Assembly: GCA_963708205.1 (NCBI GenBank)
Contig: OY970196.1
Location: 1,364,001 to 1,428,000 of the forward strand
Source: CAVYTF01 sp963708205
GTDB lineage: Bacteria > Bacteroidota > Bacteroidia > Chitinophagales > Chitinophagaceae
Direction: 5' to 3'
Length of the DNA: 64,000 nucleotides
Both the position numbers and the translations under genes were made by a program. A model generated the notes under the pieces. It did not search any database, was not told the origin of the DNA, and saw nothing but the letters and a program-made list of their open reading frames with translations. Below, in pieces: positions 9,452 to 18,429 of this stretch (the stretch's first letter is position 1; every line of letters begins with the position of its first letter).

Positions 9452-9459
9452 CAAATGTA
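9452..9459 (-). promoter_or_regulatory. Candidate -7 promoter element of carB
   Basis: On the minus strand this reads TACATTTG, an exact match to the Bacteroidota -7 consensus TAnnTTTG, 14 bases before the carB ATG. No TTG is seen at the expected -33 spacing. Confidence 0.4.
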
Positions 9460-9555
9460 AGCGGTATGAATTATTTGACGATTGAAATTTGAAGAAAGCA
9501 TGCCTAAGTTTAAATACTTTTGGAATTATCAGTTACAATAAAGTTAGATCGCCTA

Positions 9556-10713
9556 ATGGATAAAAAAGCGTATTATTTACCAAATTTGGATGGGTTACGT
9601 TTTATTGCTGCTTCCACTGTTTTGATTTTTCATTTTGACCGCACGCTTGTTGATAACGGGTATAAAAAATTCTATTACGAATTCTTTCCGTTCAATTTTG
9701 GCGATCTTGCGGTGGTATTTTTTTTTGTATTAAGCGGCTTTTTAATTACATATCTTTTATTGATAGAAAAACAGACTTCCCGCATAAGCTTAAAAAAATT
9801 CTATCTCAAAAGAATTTTCAGGATTTGGCCTTTATACTACCTTACTATAATATTAGCTTTTGTCTATTTTAATAATAGCAATTATTTCGATATTAATCTT
9901 ATTACTACGCGTATAGGAAATTTTGATAAAAACAATATTTACAATATAATTCTTTTAATACTTATTGCACCGAATATTGTTCTATTAAAAGTCAGGTCAA
10001 TCGGATATGCAAGCCCAACATGGTCAATAGGCGTAGAGGAACAATTCTATTTGATTTGGCCTCTAATTATTCAAAAGAAAAATTATCTGACTTTTATGGT
10101 TTCTATTATTTTAATTATGTTCCTTCTCAATAGCGGCTTAATTGCAAGAGTGGCGAACTATTTTGTTGGTATCAATTTTCTTAAGAAATACTCAACAGTT
10201 TACAGTATTCTCTATTACTGCAATAAATTTTTTACTTACTGGGCTTCATTCAGAATCGATGCAATGGCGATAGGAGGTTTGGGGGCATACATGGTAGTTG
10301 AGAAAAAAAAAGCAGCTTTAGATTTAATATTTTCTAAAGGATTTCAGTATATCATATACTTACTTTTATTTTTTTTGCTTTGCTTTAAGTTCATTGTTGG
10401 TTATCAATTTTACAGCATTGTCTTTATGCTGATGATCATAAATTTATCATGTAACCCAAAAACAATTTTTTCATTAAACAATAAAGTTCTTAATTATCTC
10501 GGAAGTATTTCTTATGGTATTTATTTATATCATTTTTTTATTTTAGTACCTGTTATTAAACTTTTTATTACTTATTTACAACTACCTGTTAATATTTTGA
10601 CGGAAATAATAATCTGTATATCCGGATTAATTTTTACAATTTTAATTGCTTCATTGTCCTACCATTTTTTTGAAAGCTATTTCCTTAAACTCAAAATGCG
10701 TTTTAGCAAATAA
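9556..10713 (+). CDS. Acyltransferase 3 family membrane protein
   Basis: A 385-residue integral membrane O-acyltransferase. It opens with the family signature LPNLDGLRFIAASTVLIFHF, in which the histidine is the conserved catalytic one, and has about ten hydrophobic segments; TWSIGVEEQFYLIWP is also typical. Such enzymes acetylate or succinylate surface polysaccharides, peptidoglycan or lipids. The frame reaches a TTG at 9520, but the ATG at 9556 (MDKKAYYLPNLDG) is preferred. It lies two bases ahead of a large membrane protein, so the pair may modify or build a surface glycan. Confidence 0.88.
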   Translation: MDKKAYYLPNLDGLRFIAASTVLIFHFDRTLVDNGYKKFYYEFFPFNFGDLAVVFFFVLSGFLITYLLLIEKQTSRISLKKFYLKRIFRIWPLYYLTIILAFVYFNNSNYFDINLITTRIGNFDKNNIYNIILLILIAPNIVLLKVRSIGYASPTWSIGVEEQFYLIWPLIIQKKNYLTFMVSIILIMFLLNSGLIARVANYFVGINFLKKYSTVYSILYYCNKFFTYWASFRIDAMAIGGLGAYMVVEKKKAALDLIFSKGFQYIIYLLLFFLLCFKFIVGYQFYSIVFMLMIINLSCNPKTIFSLNNKVLNYLGSISYGIYLYHFFILVPVIKLFITYLQLPVNILTEIIICISGLIFTILIASLSYHFFESYFLKLKMRFSK

Positions 10714-10715
10714 CT

Positions 10716-12302
10716 ATGAGCCTGCGCAATTTCTTTAATGAAAAAAGAGTAAATATCCTGTTACTAAGTTGTTTCGTATTTACGGCTTTTTATTTTGCTT
10801 TCAAGGCATCGAATGGTCTCTTGCTACCTGTAGATGATGATTCTTACAGAGACCTTGCAACGATAGAAAATATATTGCATGATAATTTTTTAAACGATCC
10901 ATCTTATTTGCATCAATACTTGTGGTATAACCCTTTGTTTCCTTTAGTTCAAGTATCTATTATAAAATTTACAGGTGTTCAACCTGCAATATTTTTAGCT
11001 CAAGCAGGCAAATATTTAAACCTTCTTTCACCTGTCTTTTTCTATTTTATGTGTTTGCGCCTATTTGATCGGAATGTAGCACTGGCAGCATGTACAGCCT
11101 TTCTTTTTTTTATCTGTGGAAACGACTATGGAAGTCATGTTGCAGGTTATACCTACATATTATTGCCAAATGTTTTTACGCAGTTTCTGTTTTATATAGA
11201 ATTGATATTTTTTTATAAAATGTTTTCTGGTAAAACCAAATGGTTTTGGTTTTCGGGTTTATTATGCGGGATAATTTTTTTATTCCATACAGCTCCGGCA
11301 ATTTTATTAACTCTAATTGCATCATGTTTTTTTCTTAGAGATTTTTTTAAAAATAAAACACAACGCAAAAAATTATTCATACAATATAATTATTTCATTT
11401 TGTCATTTCTAATTGTGATTTCACCTTTTATTTATTTTATTTTTATTCATTTTCATTTTCAAATGAAAAATACTTTGCCCTCACAATGGATTTATTATTT
11501 GTTACGTCCCGAAAATTTTATGCTGCTGTTAAAAGAAAATTTTACTGTTTGGTTTGCTATTGCGATTGCTGGTTTTATTATTCTTATTAAAGATAAAAAA
11601 CTAACAACGCTTTCTCGAAGAATAATTTTATTCTGGCTTTTCTGTTCAATTATATTATTAATTTATTCTAACACAGCCTCTATAATTAATACAAAATATA
11701 AAATTCATTTACCATCAATCATTCCATCTTTTCATTTTTATTTTTATCTGAAGGCTGTGCAGGCAGTTTTATTTGGAGTTGGTTTTATTGCAATTTGTAA
11801 ATGGATGAAAGAAAAATTTTTTCTTTCAAGAATATCTTTTAATATCTTATTTTATTTACTTCTTCTTCTTTTTGTAATACTAAGATTACCAGGATATTCA
11901 AAAAGGAAAGAATTTACTTTGTTGCAACAAAAAACGTTAGTCAAACAATCAGATACTGCATCAATTAATATGTATAATTGGATAAAAAATAATACTAAAA
12001 TAAATGATGTAATTCTTTGTTACGGAAATGAGTCCGAATTTCCTGTAATGGCAACGGGTAGAAAAATGATAGTAACAACTGATTATTATTCCAATCCGTA
12101 TGTAAACTACATCCAGCGAAAAAAAGATAATGATCTTTTATTAAACTCAAACAACAAAATTATAACAGAAGAATTATTAAAAAAATATGAAGTAAAATAT
12201 TTGTTAGTTAATACTTCCTCTGCAGTTCAATATTCTTATCTTGAATCTTATTTTCCTTTTGAAGTATATAAAAACAATGAAATGATCCTTTTTAAGAAAT
12301 AG
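10716..12302 (+). CDS. Polytopic membrane protein, GT-C glycosyltransferase-like
   Basis: 528 residues with about ten hydrophobic helices and a C-terminal soluble part of about 130 residues. An acidic motif after the first helix (LLPVDDDSYRDLATIE) resembles the first-loop acidic pair of GT-C transferases, and the tail (YNWIKNNTKINDVILCYG) resembles tails of such membrane transferases. I do not recognise a specific family. It begins two bases after the acyltransferase stop, so co-transcription is near certain and a role in surface-glycan or lipid modification is a reasonable inference. Confidence 0.6.
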   Translation: MSLRNFFNEKRVNILLLSCFVFTAFYFAFKASNGLLLPVDDDSYRDLATIENILHDNFLNDPSYLHQYLWYNPLFPLVQVSIIKFTGVQPAIFLAQAGKYLNLLSPVFFYFMCLRLFDRNVALAACTAFLFFICGNDYGSHVAGYTYILLPNVFTQFLFYIELIFFYKMFSGKTKWFWFSGLLCGIIFLFHTAPAILLTLIASCFFLRDFFKNKTQRKKLFIQYNYFILSFLIVISPFIYFIFIHFHFQMKNTLPSQWIYYLLRPENFMLLLKENFTVWFAIAIAGFIILIKDKKLTTLSRRIILFWLFCSIILLIYSNTASIINTKYKIHLPSIIPSFHFYFYLKAVQAVLFGVGFIAICKWMKEKFFLSRISFNILFYLLLLLFVILRLPGYSKRKEFTLLQQKTLVKQSDTASINMYNWIKNNTKINDVILCYGNESEFPVMATGRKMIVTTDYYSNPYVNYIQRKKDNDLLLNSNNKIITEELLKKYEVKYLLVNTSSAVQYSYLESYFPFEVYKNNEMILFKK

Positions 12303-12319
12303 TATTTAACAAATTAATT

Positions 12320-12784
12320 ATGTCAATCTTACAAGAAGGCTTGAAAGCGCCTTCATTTAGTGCAACTGATCAAAATGGGAAAAAAATTTCGCTTGCAGAT
12401 TTTAAAGGTAAAAAAGTAGTGTTGTATTTTTATCCTGAAGATGATACGCCAACCTGCACTATAGAAGCATGCAATCTTCGCGATAATTATTTATTGCTTA
12501 AACAAAATGGCTTCGAAATTCTTGGAGTAAGCCCTGATGATGAAAAAAAACATAAAAAATTTGAAGCGAAATATCAGTTGCCTTTTACTTTACTTGCAGA
12601 TCCGCAACATAAAATAATAGATAAATATGGTGTTTGGGGCGAGAAGCAAATGTTTGGAAATAAATATATGGGTGTGATAAGAACAACTTTTTTAATTGAC
12701 GAAAAAGGCATCATAAAAAAAATATTTGTCAAACCAAAATCGAAAGAACATGCAGAAGAGATTTTAGCTGCCACAAATAAGTAA
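12320..12784 (+). CDS. bcp: Thioredoxin-dependent peroxiredoxin, Bcp/PrxQ type
   Basis: A 154-residue atypical 2-Cys peroxiredoxin that reduces hydrogen peroxide and organic hydroperoxides. The active-site stretch YPEDDTPTCTIEACNLRD has the peroxidatic Cys at 46 and a likely resolving Cys at 51, the PrxQ arrangement. No signal peptide, so it is cytoplasmic. It lies 17 bases after the membrane protein gene and may share its transcript. It converges with birA. Confidence 0.93.
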   Translation: MSILQEGLKAPSFSATDQNGKKISLADFKGKKVVLYFYPEDDTPTCTIEACNLRDNYLLLKQNGFEILGVSPDDEKKHKKFEAKYQLPFTLLADPQHKIIDKYGVWGEKQMFGNKYMGVIRTTFLIDEKGIIKKIFVKPKSKEHAEEILAATNK

Positions 12785-12786
12785 CC

Positions 12787-13533
12787 TCATTTTATCAACC
12801 ATTCTGCTTCACCAAAATTGAGTATATTTTTTTCATAACCTTCAACAATTAATTGTCCTGCTTCGTTTACTTTTTTTATAAAACACTCAAACACTTCATC
12901 TCCAATTTTTAGTTTTACTTTTTCACCTTTTTTATACAAACCATTATTATAATCATTTAATAAAATATTTTCTTCACCATTTTGTAATTGAGCAAATCGC
13001 TGTTGCATTTTTTTACATAATTCTTTTGCCAAAGCAACAACATCGTAATTTTCAACTGTTATTTGTTTTAATGAAACAGGGTTTGGAAGATCATCATCAA
13101 AATATATTTGATTAATATTTGCTCCAATACCTGCAATTGCCCACTGCCATTCATTGCCACGAATTATGTTTTCAATTAAAATTCCTGCTGCCTTTCTGTC
13201 ATTATAATAAATATCATTCGGCCATTTTATAGTAATATTTTTTTTAGTATAGTTGAAAAAAAAATCGCGCACAGCCAACGCAATTGCAATACTTAAATAA
13301 AATTGCCGGGAAACCGGTAACCATTTCATATTCAACAACACGGATAAAATAATATTTTGCCCTGAAGCAGAATGCCATTGCTTACCGCGCTGCCCTTTTC
13401 CACCTGTTTGAGTGTGTGCAAACCAGGCTGCACCATGTTTGTCAAAGCCTTGCTGCGCCAATGCCATGGCATAGTTGTTGGTACTTTCTACTTCATCAAT
13501 TTCTGTGAAAGGTTCACCAATAATATTTCGCAT
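12787..13533 (-). CDS. birA: Biotin--[acetyl-CoA-carboxylase] ligase, no DNA-binding domain
   Basis: A 248-residue biotin protein ligase that activates biotin as biotinyl-AMP and attaches it to the carboxylase carrier protein. The adenylate loop GGKGQRGKQW is near 44-53, and KWPNDIYYNDRKAAGILIE is the conserved substrate-binding stretch; the C-terminal SH3-like domain is present. The N-terminal helix-turn-helix of E. coli BirA is absent, so this is the catalytic-only form with no repressor role. The frame can begin at a TTG at 13548, but the ATG at 13533 is preferred. A good promoter lies just upstream. Confidence 0.92.
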   Translation of the reverse strand: MRNIIGEPFTEIDEVESTNNYAMALAQQGFDKHGAAWFAHTQTGGKGQRGKQWHSASGQNIILSVLLNMKWLPVSRQFYLSIAIALAVRDFFFNYTKKNITIKWPNDIYYNDRKAAGILIENIIRGNEWQWAIAGIGANINQIYFDDDLPNPVSLKQITVENYDVVALAKELCKKMQQRFAQLQNGEENILLNDYNNGLYKKGEKVKLKIGDEVFECFIKKVNEAGQLIVEGYEKNILNFGEAEWLIK

Positions 13534-13565
13534 AGATGAATAAGGCAAAAGAATTGTTATTTTCG

Positions 13566-13594
13566 CAAAGATATTTGGTTGGTCTTTTAAACAA
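13566..13594 (-). promoter_or_regulatory. Promoter of birA (TTG-N18-TATCTTTG)
   Basis: On the minus strand, TATCTTTG (13566-13573) matches the Bacteroidota -7 box exactly, and a TTG lies 18 bases upstream (13592-13594), one base short of the usual 19-21 spacing. It is 33 bases before the ATG of birA. Confidence 0.55.
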
Positions 13595-13663
13595 AAAGAA
13601 TGATATTAAAACAACATCAATTCAGACTACCCAATAAATTAACTCACTAAACAAGTTTAATAT

Positions 13664-14068
13664 TTGGCATCAACATCTGCAACTGCAAAACCCAAAGGCA
13701 AAAACGCAAAGCTTACCAAAAATTCAAAAATTTTTAAAGCGATTATTAAAGGTATAAAAGAAAAAAAAGGTGAGAATATTATATCGCTCGACCTCAGAAA
13801 AATACCCGAAGCAGTAACAGATTTTTTTGTTTTATGCGAAGCTTCAAGTAATATCCAGATTAAAGCCATTGCAGATTCTGTTGAAAAAGAAGTGCTTGAG
13901 ATGTGTGGAGAAAAGCCTTATAAATTTGAAGGTTACAATGCCTTACGATGGGTATTAATAGATTATGTAAACATAGTGGTTCACATCATGCAACCTGAAA
14001 CACGCAAATTTTATAAGCTGGAAGAAATGTGGAGTGATGCAGTTGCCGAAGAAAATAATGATGTTTAA
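13664..14068 (+). CDS. rsfS: Ribosome silencing factor RsfS (TTG start)
   Basis: A 134-residue protein of the RsfS/Iojap family, which binds L14 on the large subunit and blocks subunit joining during starvation. Family segments are ENIISLDLRKI, TDFFVLCEASSNIQIKAIAD and YNALRWVLIDYVNIVVHIM. There is no ATG before the domain, so the TTG at 13664 is the likely start and gives a basic N-terminal tail (about 20 residues rich in Lys and Ala). It precedes ftsH by 33 bp, an arrangement common in this phylum. Confidence 0.88.
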   Translation: MASTSATAKPKGKNAKLTKNSKIFKAIIKGIKEKKGENIISLDLRKIPEAVTDFFVLCEASSNIQIKAIADSVEKEVLEMCGEKPYKFEGYNALRWVLIDYVNIVVHIMQPETRKFYKLEEMWSDAVAEENNDV

Positions 14069-14101
14069 AAAGAATTAATTATTCAAATTTGAAGAAAGAG
14101 T

Positions 14102-16177
14102 ATGGCACAGGAAGATAAAAAAAATAACAGGCTTAATTTTTTAAATTCTAACAATAATAATAATGATGAAGGAAAACCTTCTAAGAAAGGGCCGCGCTTT
14201 AGCATTTATTGGATATATGCATTAATAGCAATTGTCCTCATGATCTATCAGGGTTTTAATTGGAACAGTTCAGATGTTACAACTACAACAGAGCAGGAAT
14301 TTAAGGAACACATGTTACTTCCGGGCGATGTAGAAAAATTAGATCTTATAAGAAACAAACAAATAGTTCGCGTAACAATTTTTAAAGACAGTCTCCGCAA
14401 ACCTTATTACGAACAAAAGATCGGTGCCAAAGCAGTTGAAAATGCAAATGGGCCAGTGTTTGAATTTGGAGTAAGCGATTCTAAGACCTGGCCTGAAAGG
14501 CTTGATAAATTTTGTAAGGATAACAATATTCCCGATGCAAAGGAACCGCCCGTAAATAATATAGATGAAGGCGAATGGTTTGGTCCTGTTGCAAATGTGC
14601 TTGTCACCATTGTGCTCTTTGGTGCAATGATATTTTTATTTTCTCGAAAGATGGGTGGCGCTGCAGCCGGCGGCGGACCCGGTGGTATTTTTAGTATAGG
14701 AAAATCTAAAGCCACTTTGTTTGATAAAGGCGCAAAAGTAAACATCACCTTCGCAGATGTTGCAGGGCTTGAAGAAGCAAAGGTGGAAGTGATGGAGATA
14801 GTTGACTTTTTAAAATTCCCCAAAAAATATACCGCGCTTGGAGGTAAAATTCCAAAAGGTGCTTTGCTTATCGGACCTCCTGGAACAGGTAAAACTTTAT
14901 TAGCAAAAGCAATGGCCGGGGAAGCGCAGGTTCCTTTTTTTAGCATCAGCGGATCTGATTTTGTAGAGATGTTTGTTGGCGTTGGTGCCAGCCGTGTGCG
15001 GGATCTTTTTAAACAGGCAAGAGAAAAAGCGCCCTGTATAATTTTTATTGATGAAATAGATGCAATCGGTCGAGCGCGGGGCAGAAATGCAATTATGAGT
15101 AATGATGAAAGAGAAAATACTTTAAATCAATTGCTCGTAGAAATGGATGGGTTTGGTGGCGATACAGGAATTATAATTCTTGCTGCTACGAACAGACCTG
15201 ATGTCCTTGATAGCGCACTACTTCGCCCAGGTCGTTTTGATAGACAGATATCTATCGATCGTCCTGATGTAAAAGGTCGTGAAGAAATTTTTAAAGTGCA
15301 TTTATTACCTATAAAAATTTCGCAAACACTTGATATTTTAAAACTAGCAGAACAAACACCAGGCTTTGCAGGTGCTGATATTGCAAATGTGTGTAATGAA
15401 GCTGCGCTCATTGCAGCACGCAAAGGCAAGGAAGCCGTTGATATGAGTGACTTTCAGGATGCAATTGATCGTGTTATTGGCGGACTTGAAAAGAAAAATA
15501 AAATTATTTCTCCGGATGAAAAAGAGATCATTGCTTATCATGAAGCAGGTCACGCTATTTGCGGATGGTTTTTAGAACATGCATATCCTTTATTAAAAGT
15601 AACAATTGTTCCGCGCGGAACCGCTGCATTAGGCTATGCTCAATACACACCGAAGGAGCAGTATTTATACAATACAGATCAACTTTCAGATCAAATTTGT
15701 ATGACACTTGGCGGACGTGCTGCAGAAGAAATTTTCTTTGGTAAAATTTCCACAGGCGCATCAAATGATCTGCAACAAATCACAAAGATCGCTTACTCGA
15801 TGATAACAGTTTATGGAATGAATGATAAACTTGGAAACATAAGCTATTACGATCCTACCCAAGAAAATACTTTTACAAAACCATTCAGTGAAGAAACAGG
15901 TAAAATAATTGATGAAGAGGTGCGGGCGCTTATCGTAACAGCATACGAAAGAACAAAAAAATTATTGACAGAAAAAAGAGCGCAGGTAGAAATACTCGCA
16001 AAAGAATTATTACATAAAGAAGTATTGTTTAAAAGTGATGTTGAATTATTAATTGGCAAGCGTCCTTACGAAGAAAAAAAATCATTGGATATTGATGTTG
16101 AAGAAAATCACATTCCTGAGAATGGCACAGTAAGTGAAGGCGTACCACCTTATGACAGCAGCCTGCCTGTGCCATAA
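14102..16177 (+). CDS. ftsH: ATP-dependent zinc metalloprotease FtsH
   Basis: A 691-residue membrane AAA+ protease that degrades misassembled membrane proteins and some soluble regulators. Two transmembrane helices (about 35-52 and 160-180) flank a short periplasmic domain. The AAA module has Walker A GPPGTGKT (258-265), Walker B IIFIDEIDAIG and the arginine-finger region RPGRFDR. The zinc site HEAGH is at 480-484, with the third ligand Asp in the GASNDL stretch. The charged and Asn-rich N-terminus and the acidic C-terminal tail are usual for this phylum. Gene order rsfS-ftsH-LUD suggests an operon. Confidence 0.97.
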   Translation: MAQEDKKNNRLNFLNSNNNNNDEGKPSKKGPRFSIYWIYALIAIVLMIYQGFNWNSSDVTTTTEQEFKEHMLLPGDVEKLDLIRNKQIVRVTIFKDSLRKPYYEQKIGAKAVENANGPVFEFGVSDSKTWPERLDKFCKDNNIPDAKEPPVNNIDEGEWFGPVANVLVTIVLFGAMIFLFSRKMGGAAAGGGPGGIFSIGKSKATLFDKGAKVNITFADVAGLEEAKVEVMEIVDFLKFPKKYTALGGKIPKGALLIGPPGTGKTLLAKAMAGEAQVPFFSISGSDFVEMFVGVGASRVRDLFKQAREKAPCIIFIDEIDAIGRARGRNAIMSNDERENTLNQLLVEMDGFGGDTGIIILAATNRPDVLDSALLRPGRFDRQISIDRPDVKGREEIFKVHLLPIKISQTLDILKLAEQTPGFAGADIANVCNEAALIAARKGKEAVDMSDFQDAIDRVIGGLEKKNKIISPDEKEIIAYHEAGHAICGWFLEHAYPLLKVTIVPRGTAALGYAQYTPKEQYLYNTDQLSDQICMTLGGRAAEEIFFGKISTGASNDLQQITKIAYSMITVYGMNDKLGNISYYDPTQENTFTKPFSEETGKIIDEEVRALIVTAYERTKKLLTEKRAQVEILAKELLHKEVLFKSDVELLIGKRPYEEKKSLDIDVEENHIPENGTVSEGVPPYDSSLPVP

Positions 16178-16187
16178 AAAATATGAG

Positions 16188-16829
16188 ATGAAAATATCTT
16201 CCGCAAAAGAAAATATTCTAAAAAAAATAAGGCAGGCACTGATTAATCCGGTGCCTGTTCCGTTTCCGCAAAGCGAAGGAACAGATACTGTTTTTCAACC
16301 GCAACAACAGGAATTAGATATTGAGTTTGCTGAAAATTTTACAAAGCTTCAGGGAAAATTTTCTTATTGCTTAGATGAAAAAGAATTGATAGAGCAATTA
16401 CAACAACTTATTGAAAATAAAAAATGGGATAAAATTTTTTGTAATGAACCAGCATTAAAACAAATGCTTGCTCTAAATAATTTCAACCAAAATTATTTTA
16501 ATGATTTATCAACCTGCGACGCATCCATCACATCCTGCGAACAATTAATTGCCCGCACAGGAAGTATTGTTCTAAGCAGCGCAAACGCAAGTGGGCGAAC
16601 GGTTAGCGTATATGCGCCAATACATATTTGCGTTGCTTACACCAACCAATTAACTTACGATATTAAAGACGCGTTGGTTAATGTAAAAGAAAAATATACA
16701 CAACTTCCATCCCTAATTACATTGGCAACAGGACCAAGCAGAACGGCTGATATAGAAAAAACTTTGGTCGTTGGCGTGCACGGACCGAAAGAAGTATTTT
16801 GCTTTTTAGTAGAAAGATCTTTGCATTAA
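16188..16829 (+). CDS. LUD domain protein (LutC/YkgG-like)
   Basis: A 213-residue LUD-domain protein. The C-terminal half holds the family hallmark: a Thr-Gly-Ser loop (ARTGSIVLSSANASGR) and SLITLATGPSRTADIEKTLV. In other bacteria LutC works with the iron-sulfur proteins LutA and LutB in lactate oxidation, but neither is next to this gene. In Bacteroidota a lone copy after ftsH is common and its role is not clear to me. The ATG at 16188, ten bases after the ftsH stop, is preferred over an in-frame ATG inside ftsH. Confidence 0.85.
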   Translation: MKISSAKENILKKIRQALINPVPVPFPQSEGTDTVFQPQQQELDIEFAENFTKLQGKFSYCLDEKELIEQLQQLIENKKWDKIFCNEPALKQMLALNNFNQNYFNDLSTCDASITSCEQLIARTGSIVLSSANASGRTVSVYAPIHICVAYTNQLTYDIKDALVNVKEKYTQLPSLITLATGPSRTADIEKTLVVGVHGPKEVFCFLVERSLH

Positions 16830-16846
16830 AAATAATTTTCTTGCCA

Positions 16847-17608
16847 ATGCAAATTATTCCAACAGATAAAAAAATTTACTTCCTTTCAGATTTTCATCTT
16901 GGCGCGCCTGATCATGATAAAAGTTTGTTCCGCGAAAAAAAAATTATTGCTTTTCTTAACGACATACAAACAAATGCATCGCACATCATTATCGTTGGAG
17001 ATATTTTTGATTTTTGGTTTGAATATAAAAAAGTAGTTCCTAAAGGATATGTGCGTTTGCTCGGAAAACTTGCAGAGCTGACGGATAAAGGCATTCAAAT
17101 AATTTTTTTTACCGGAAATCATGATATGTGGATGAGCAGCTACTTTGAGGAAGAATTAAACATACATGTATATTTTCAGCCGCATGTGTTTGAGTGGAAT
17201 AATAAAAGATTTTACATTGCGCATGGTGATGGTTTAGGGCCGGGCGATCATAGCTACAAATTCATAAAGAAGATATTCAGAAATAAATTTTGCCAATGGC
17301 TTTTTGGTCAATTGCATCCAACAATAGGAATTAACCTCGCAAATTATTTTAGTCGCAAAAGCCGCATTAAGACTGGCTTAAGCGATGCAATTTTTTTGGG
17401 TGAAGATAAAGAGTGGCTTATTATTTATGCAAGGCAATTGCTTGCAAAAGAACATTACGATTATTTTATTTTTGGTCATCGACATTTTCCTTTGGTGTAT
17501 AAGTTAAATGAAAAAAGCACGTACATAAATCTTGGTGATTGGATACGAAATTTTACTTATGCAATCTTCGACGGTAATAATTTGGAATTAAAAAAATGGG
17601 TAAAATAA
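16847..17608 (+). CDS. lpxH: UDP-2,3-diacylglucosamine diphosphatase, LpxH-type
   Basis: A 253-residue metallophosphoesterase that cleaves UDP-2,3-diacylglucosamine to lipid X in lipid A synthesis. Metal-binding motifs are all visible: SDFHLG (Asp15, His17), GDIFDFWFEY, GNHDMWM, AHGDGLGPGDHSYK and FGHRHFP. The insertion pattern matches the LpxH group rather than LpxI. The ATG at 16847 is preferred over the upstream TTG at 16799, which would overlap the LUD gene. It is peripheral to the inner membrane. A second lipid A gene, lpxD, lies at 22652-23599. Confidence 0.9.
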   Translation: MQIIPTDKKIYFLSDFHLGAPDHDKSLFREKKIIAFLNDIQTNASHIIIVGDIFDFWFEYKKVVPKGYVRLLGKLAELTDKGIQIIFFTGNHDMWMSSYFEEELNIHVYFQPHVFEWNNKRFYIAHGDGLGPGDHSYKFIKKIFRNKFCQWLFGQLHPTIGINLANYFSRKSRIKTGLSDAIFLGEDKEWLIIYARQLLAKEHYDYFIFGHRHFPLVYKLNEKSTYINLGDWIRNFTYAIFDGNNLELKKWVK

Positions 17609-18423
17609 AAACAATATTACTTGGATGTTTTATTACAATTTCATTGCAGTCTTTTGCAAATGGAGACTCGGTTTTGCATTTGAAATTAAACAATGTTATT
17701 GAAGGAAGTTTTACAGATTTTTATGCTGATAACCTCGGTAATATTTATTGCATTACGCCAACGAATCAAATAAAAAAGGTTGATCTTAATGGAGATTCAC
17801 TCGCCATATTTAATGATGTAAAACAATATGGAAAAATTTTTTCGATGGATGTTACAAATCCTTTGAAAATACTTGTGTATTACAAAGATTTTTCAACAGT
17901 ATTAATCCTTGATCGATTTTTAAATGTTATCAGCATTATTGATCTGAGGCGTGCTCAAATTCTTCAGGCGCGTGCAGTTGCGCAAAGTTATGATGGAAAT
18001 ATTTGGGTGTTTGATGAGCTTGATGCTAAAATAAAAAAGCTTGATTATAACGGAAATATTTTATTGCAATCCGCAGATTTTCGTTTGCTTTTTGATGATG
18101 ATAATTTTTTGCCGTCAAAAATAATTGACAACAACAGCCAGCTTTTTTTGTACGATCCAAAGTTTGGATGGAAGATCTTTGATTATTATTTTGGCTTTAA
18201 AAAAAATCTTCCTTATGCAAATTGGAAAGATGTACAGGTAACAGATAATTTCTTATCAGGCAGGGATTCAATTTATTTTTATTCATCGCAGTTATCAACT
18301 TATCAAATCACCAAACTCTTGCCCGGCTTTACTTTCAACAATGTTATAAAAGTACAACTGCGTTTAAGCAATCTTTTTTTACTTAGTAACAAAGGCATTT
18401 CCATTTATTCAACTTTGCAATAA
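17596..18423 (+). CDS. Secreted beta-propeller-like protein of unknown function
   Basis: A 275-residue protein with a signal peptide (about residues 1-21, ending SFANG). The rest has repeated strand-turn units such as DNLGNIYCITPTNQIKKVDL and YDGNIWVFDELDAKIKKLDY, the look of an NHL- or WD-like propeller with about five or six blades. No catalytic residues are evident. The start overlaps the lpxH end by 13 bases, which indicates translational coupling. I do not recognise the family; function unknown. Confidence 0.65.
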   Translation: MGKIKTILLGCFITISLQSFANGDSVLHLKLNNVIEGSFTDFYADNLGNIYCITPTNQIKKVDLNGDSLAIFNDVKQYGKIFSMDVTNPLKILVYYKDFSTVLILDRFLNVISIIDLRRAQILQARAVAQSYDGNIWVFDELDAKIKKLDYNGNILLQSADFRLLFDDDNFLPSKIIDNNSQLFLYDPKFGWKIFDYYFGFKKNLPYANWKDVQVTDNFLSGRDSIYFYSSQLSTYQITKLLPGFTFNNVIKVQLRLSNLFLLSNKGISIYSTLQ

Positions 18424-18429
18424 AATACA

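Noticed and set aside
16134..16187. Upstream start of the LUD gene inside ftsH
   Set aside because: The ATG at 16188 matches the family N-terminus and avoids a 44-base overlap.
16188..16829. Lactate utilisation operon (LutABC)
   Set aside because: Only a LUD protein is present; no LutA or LutB is next to it, so the pathway cannot be claimed from this window.
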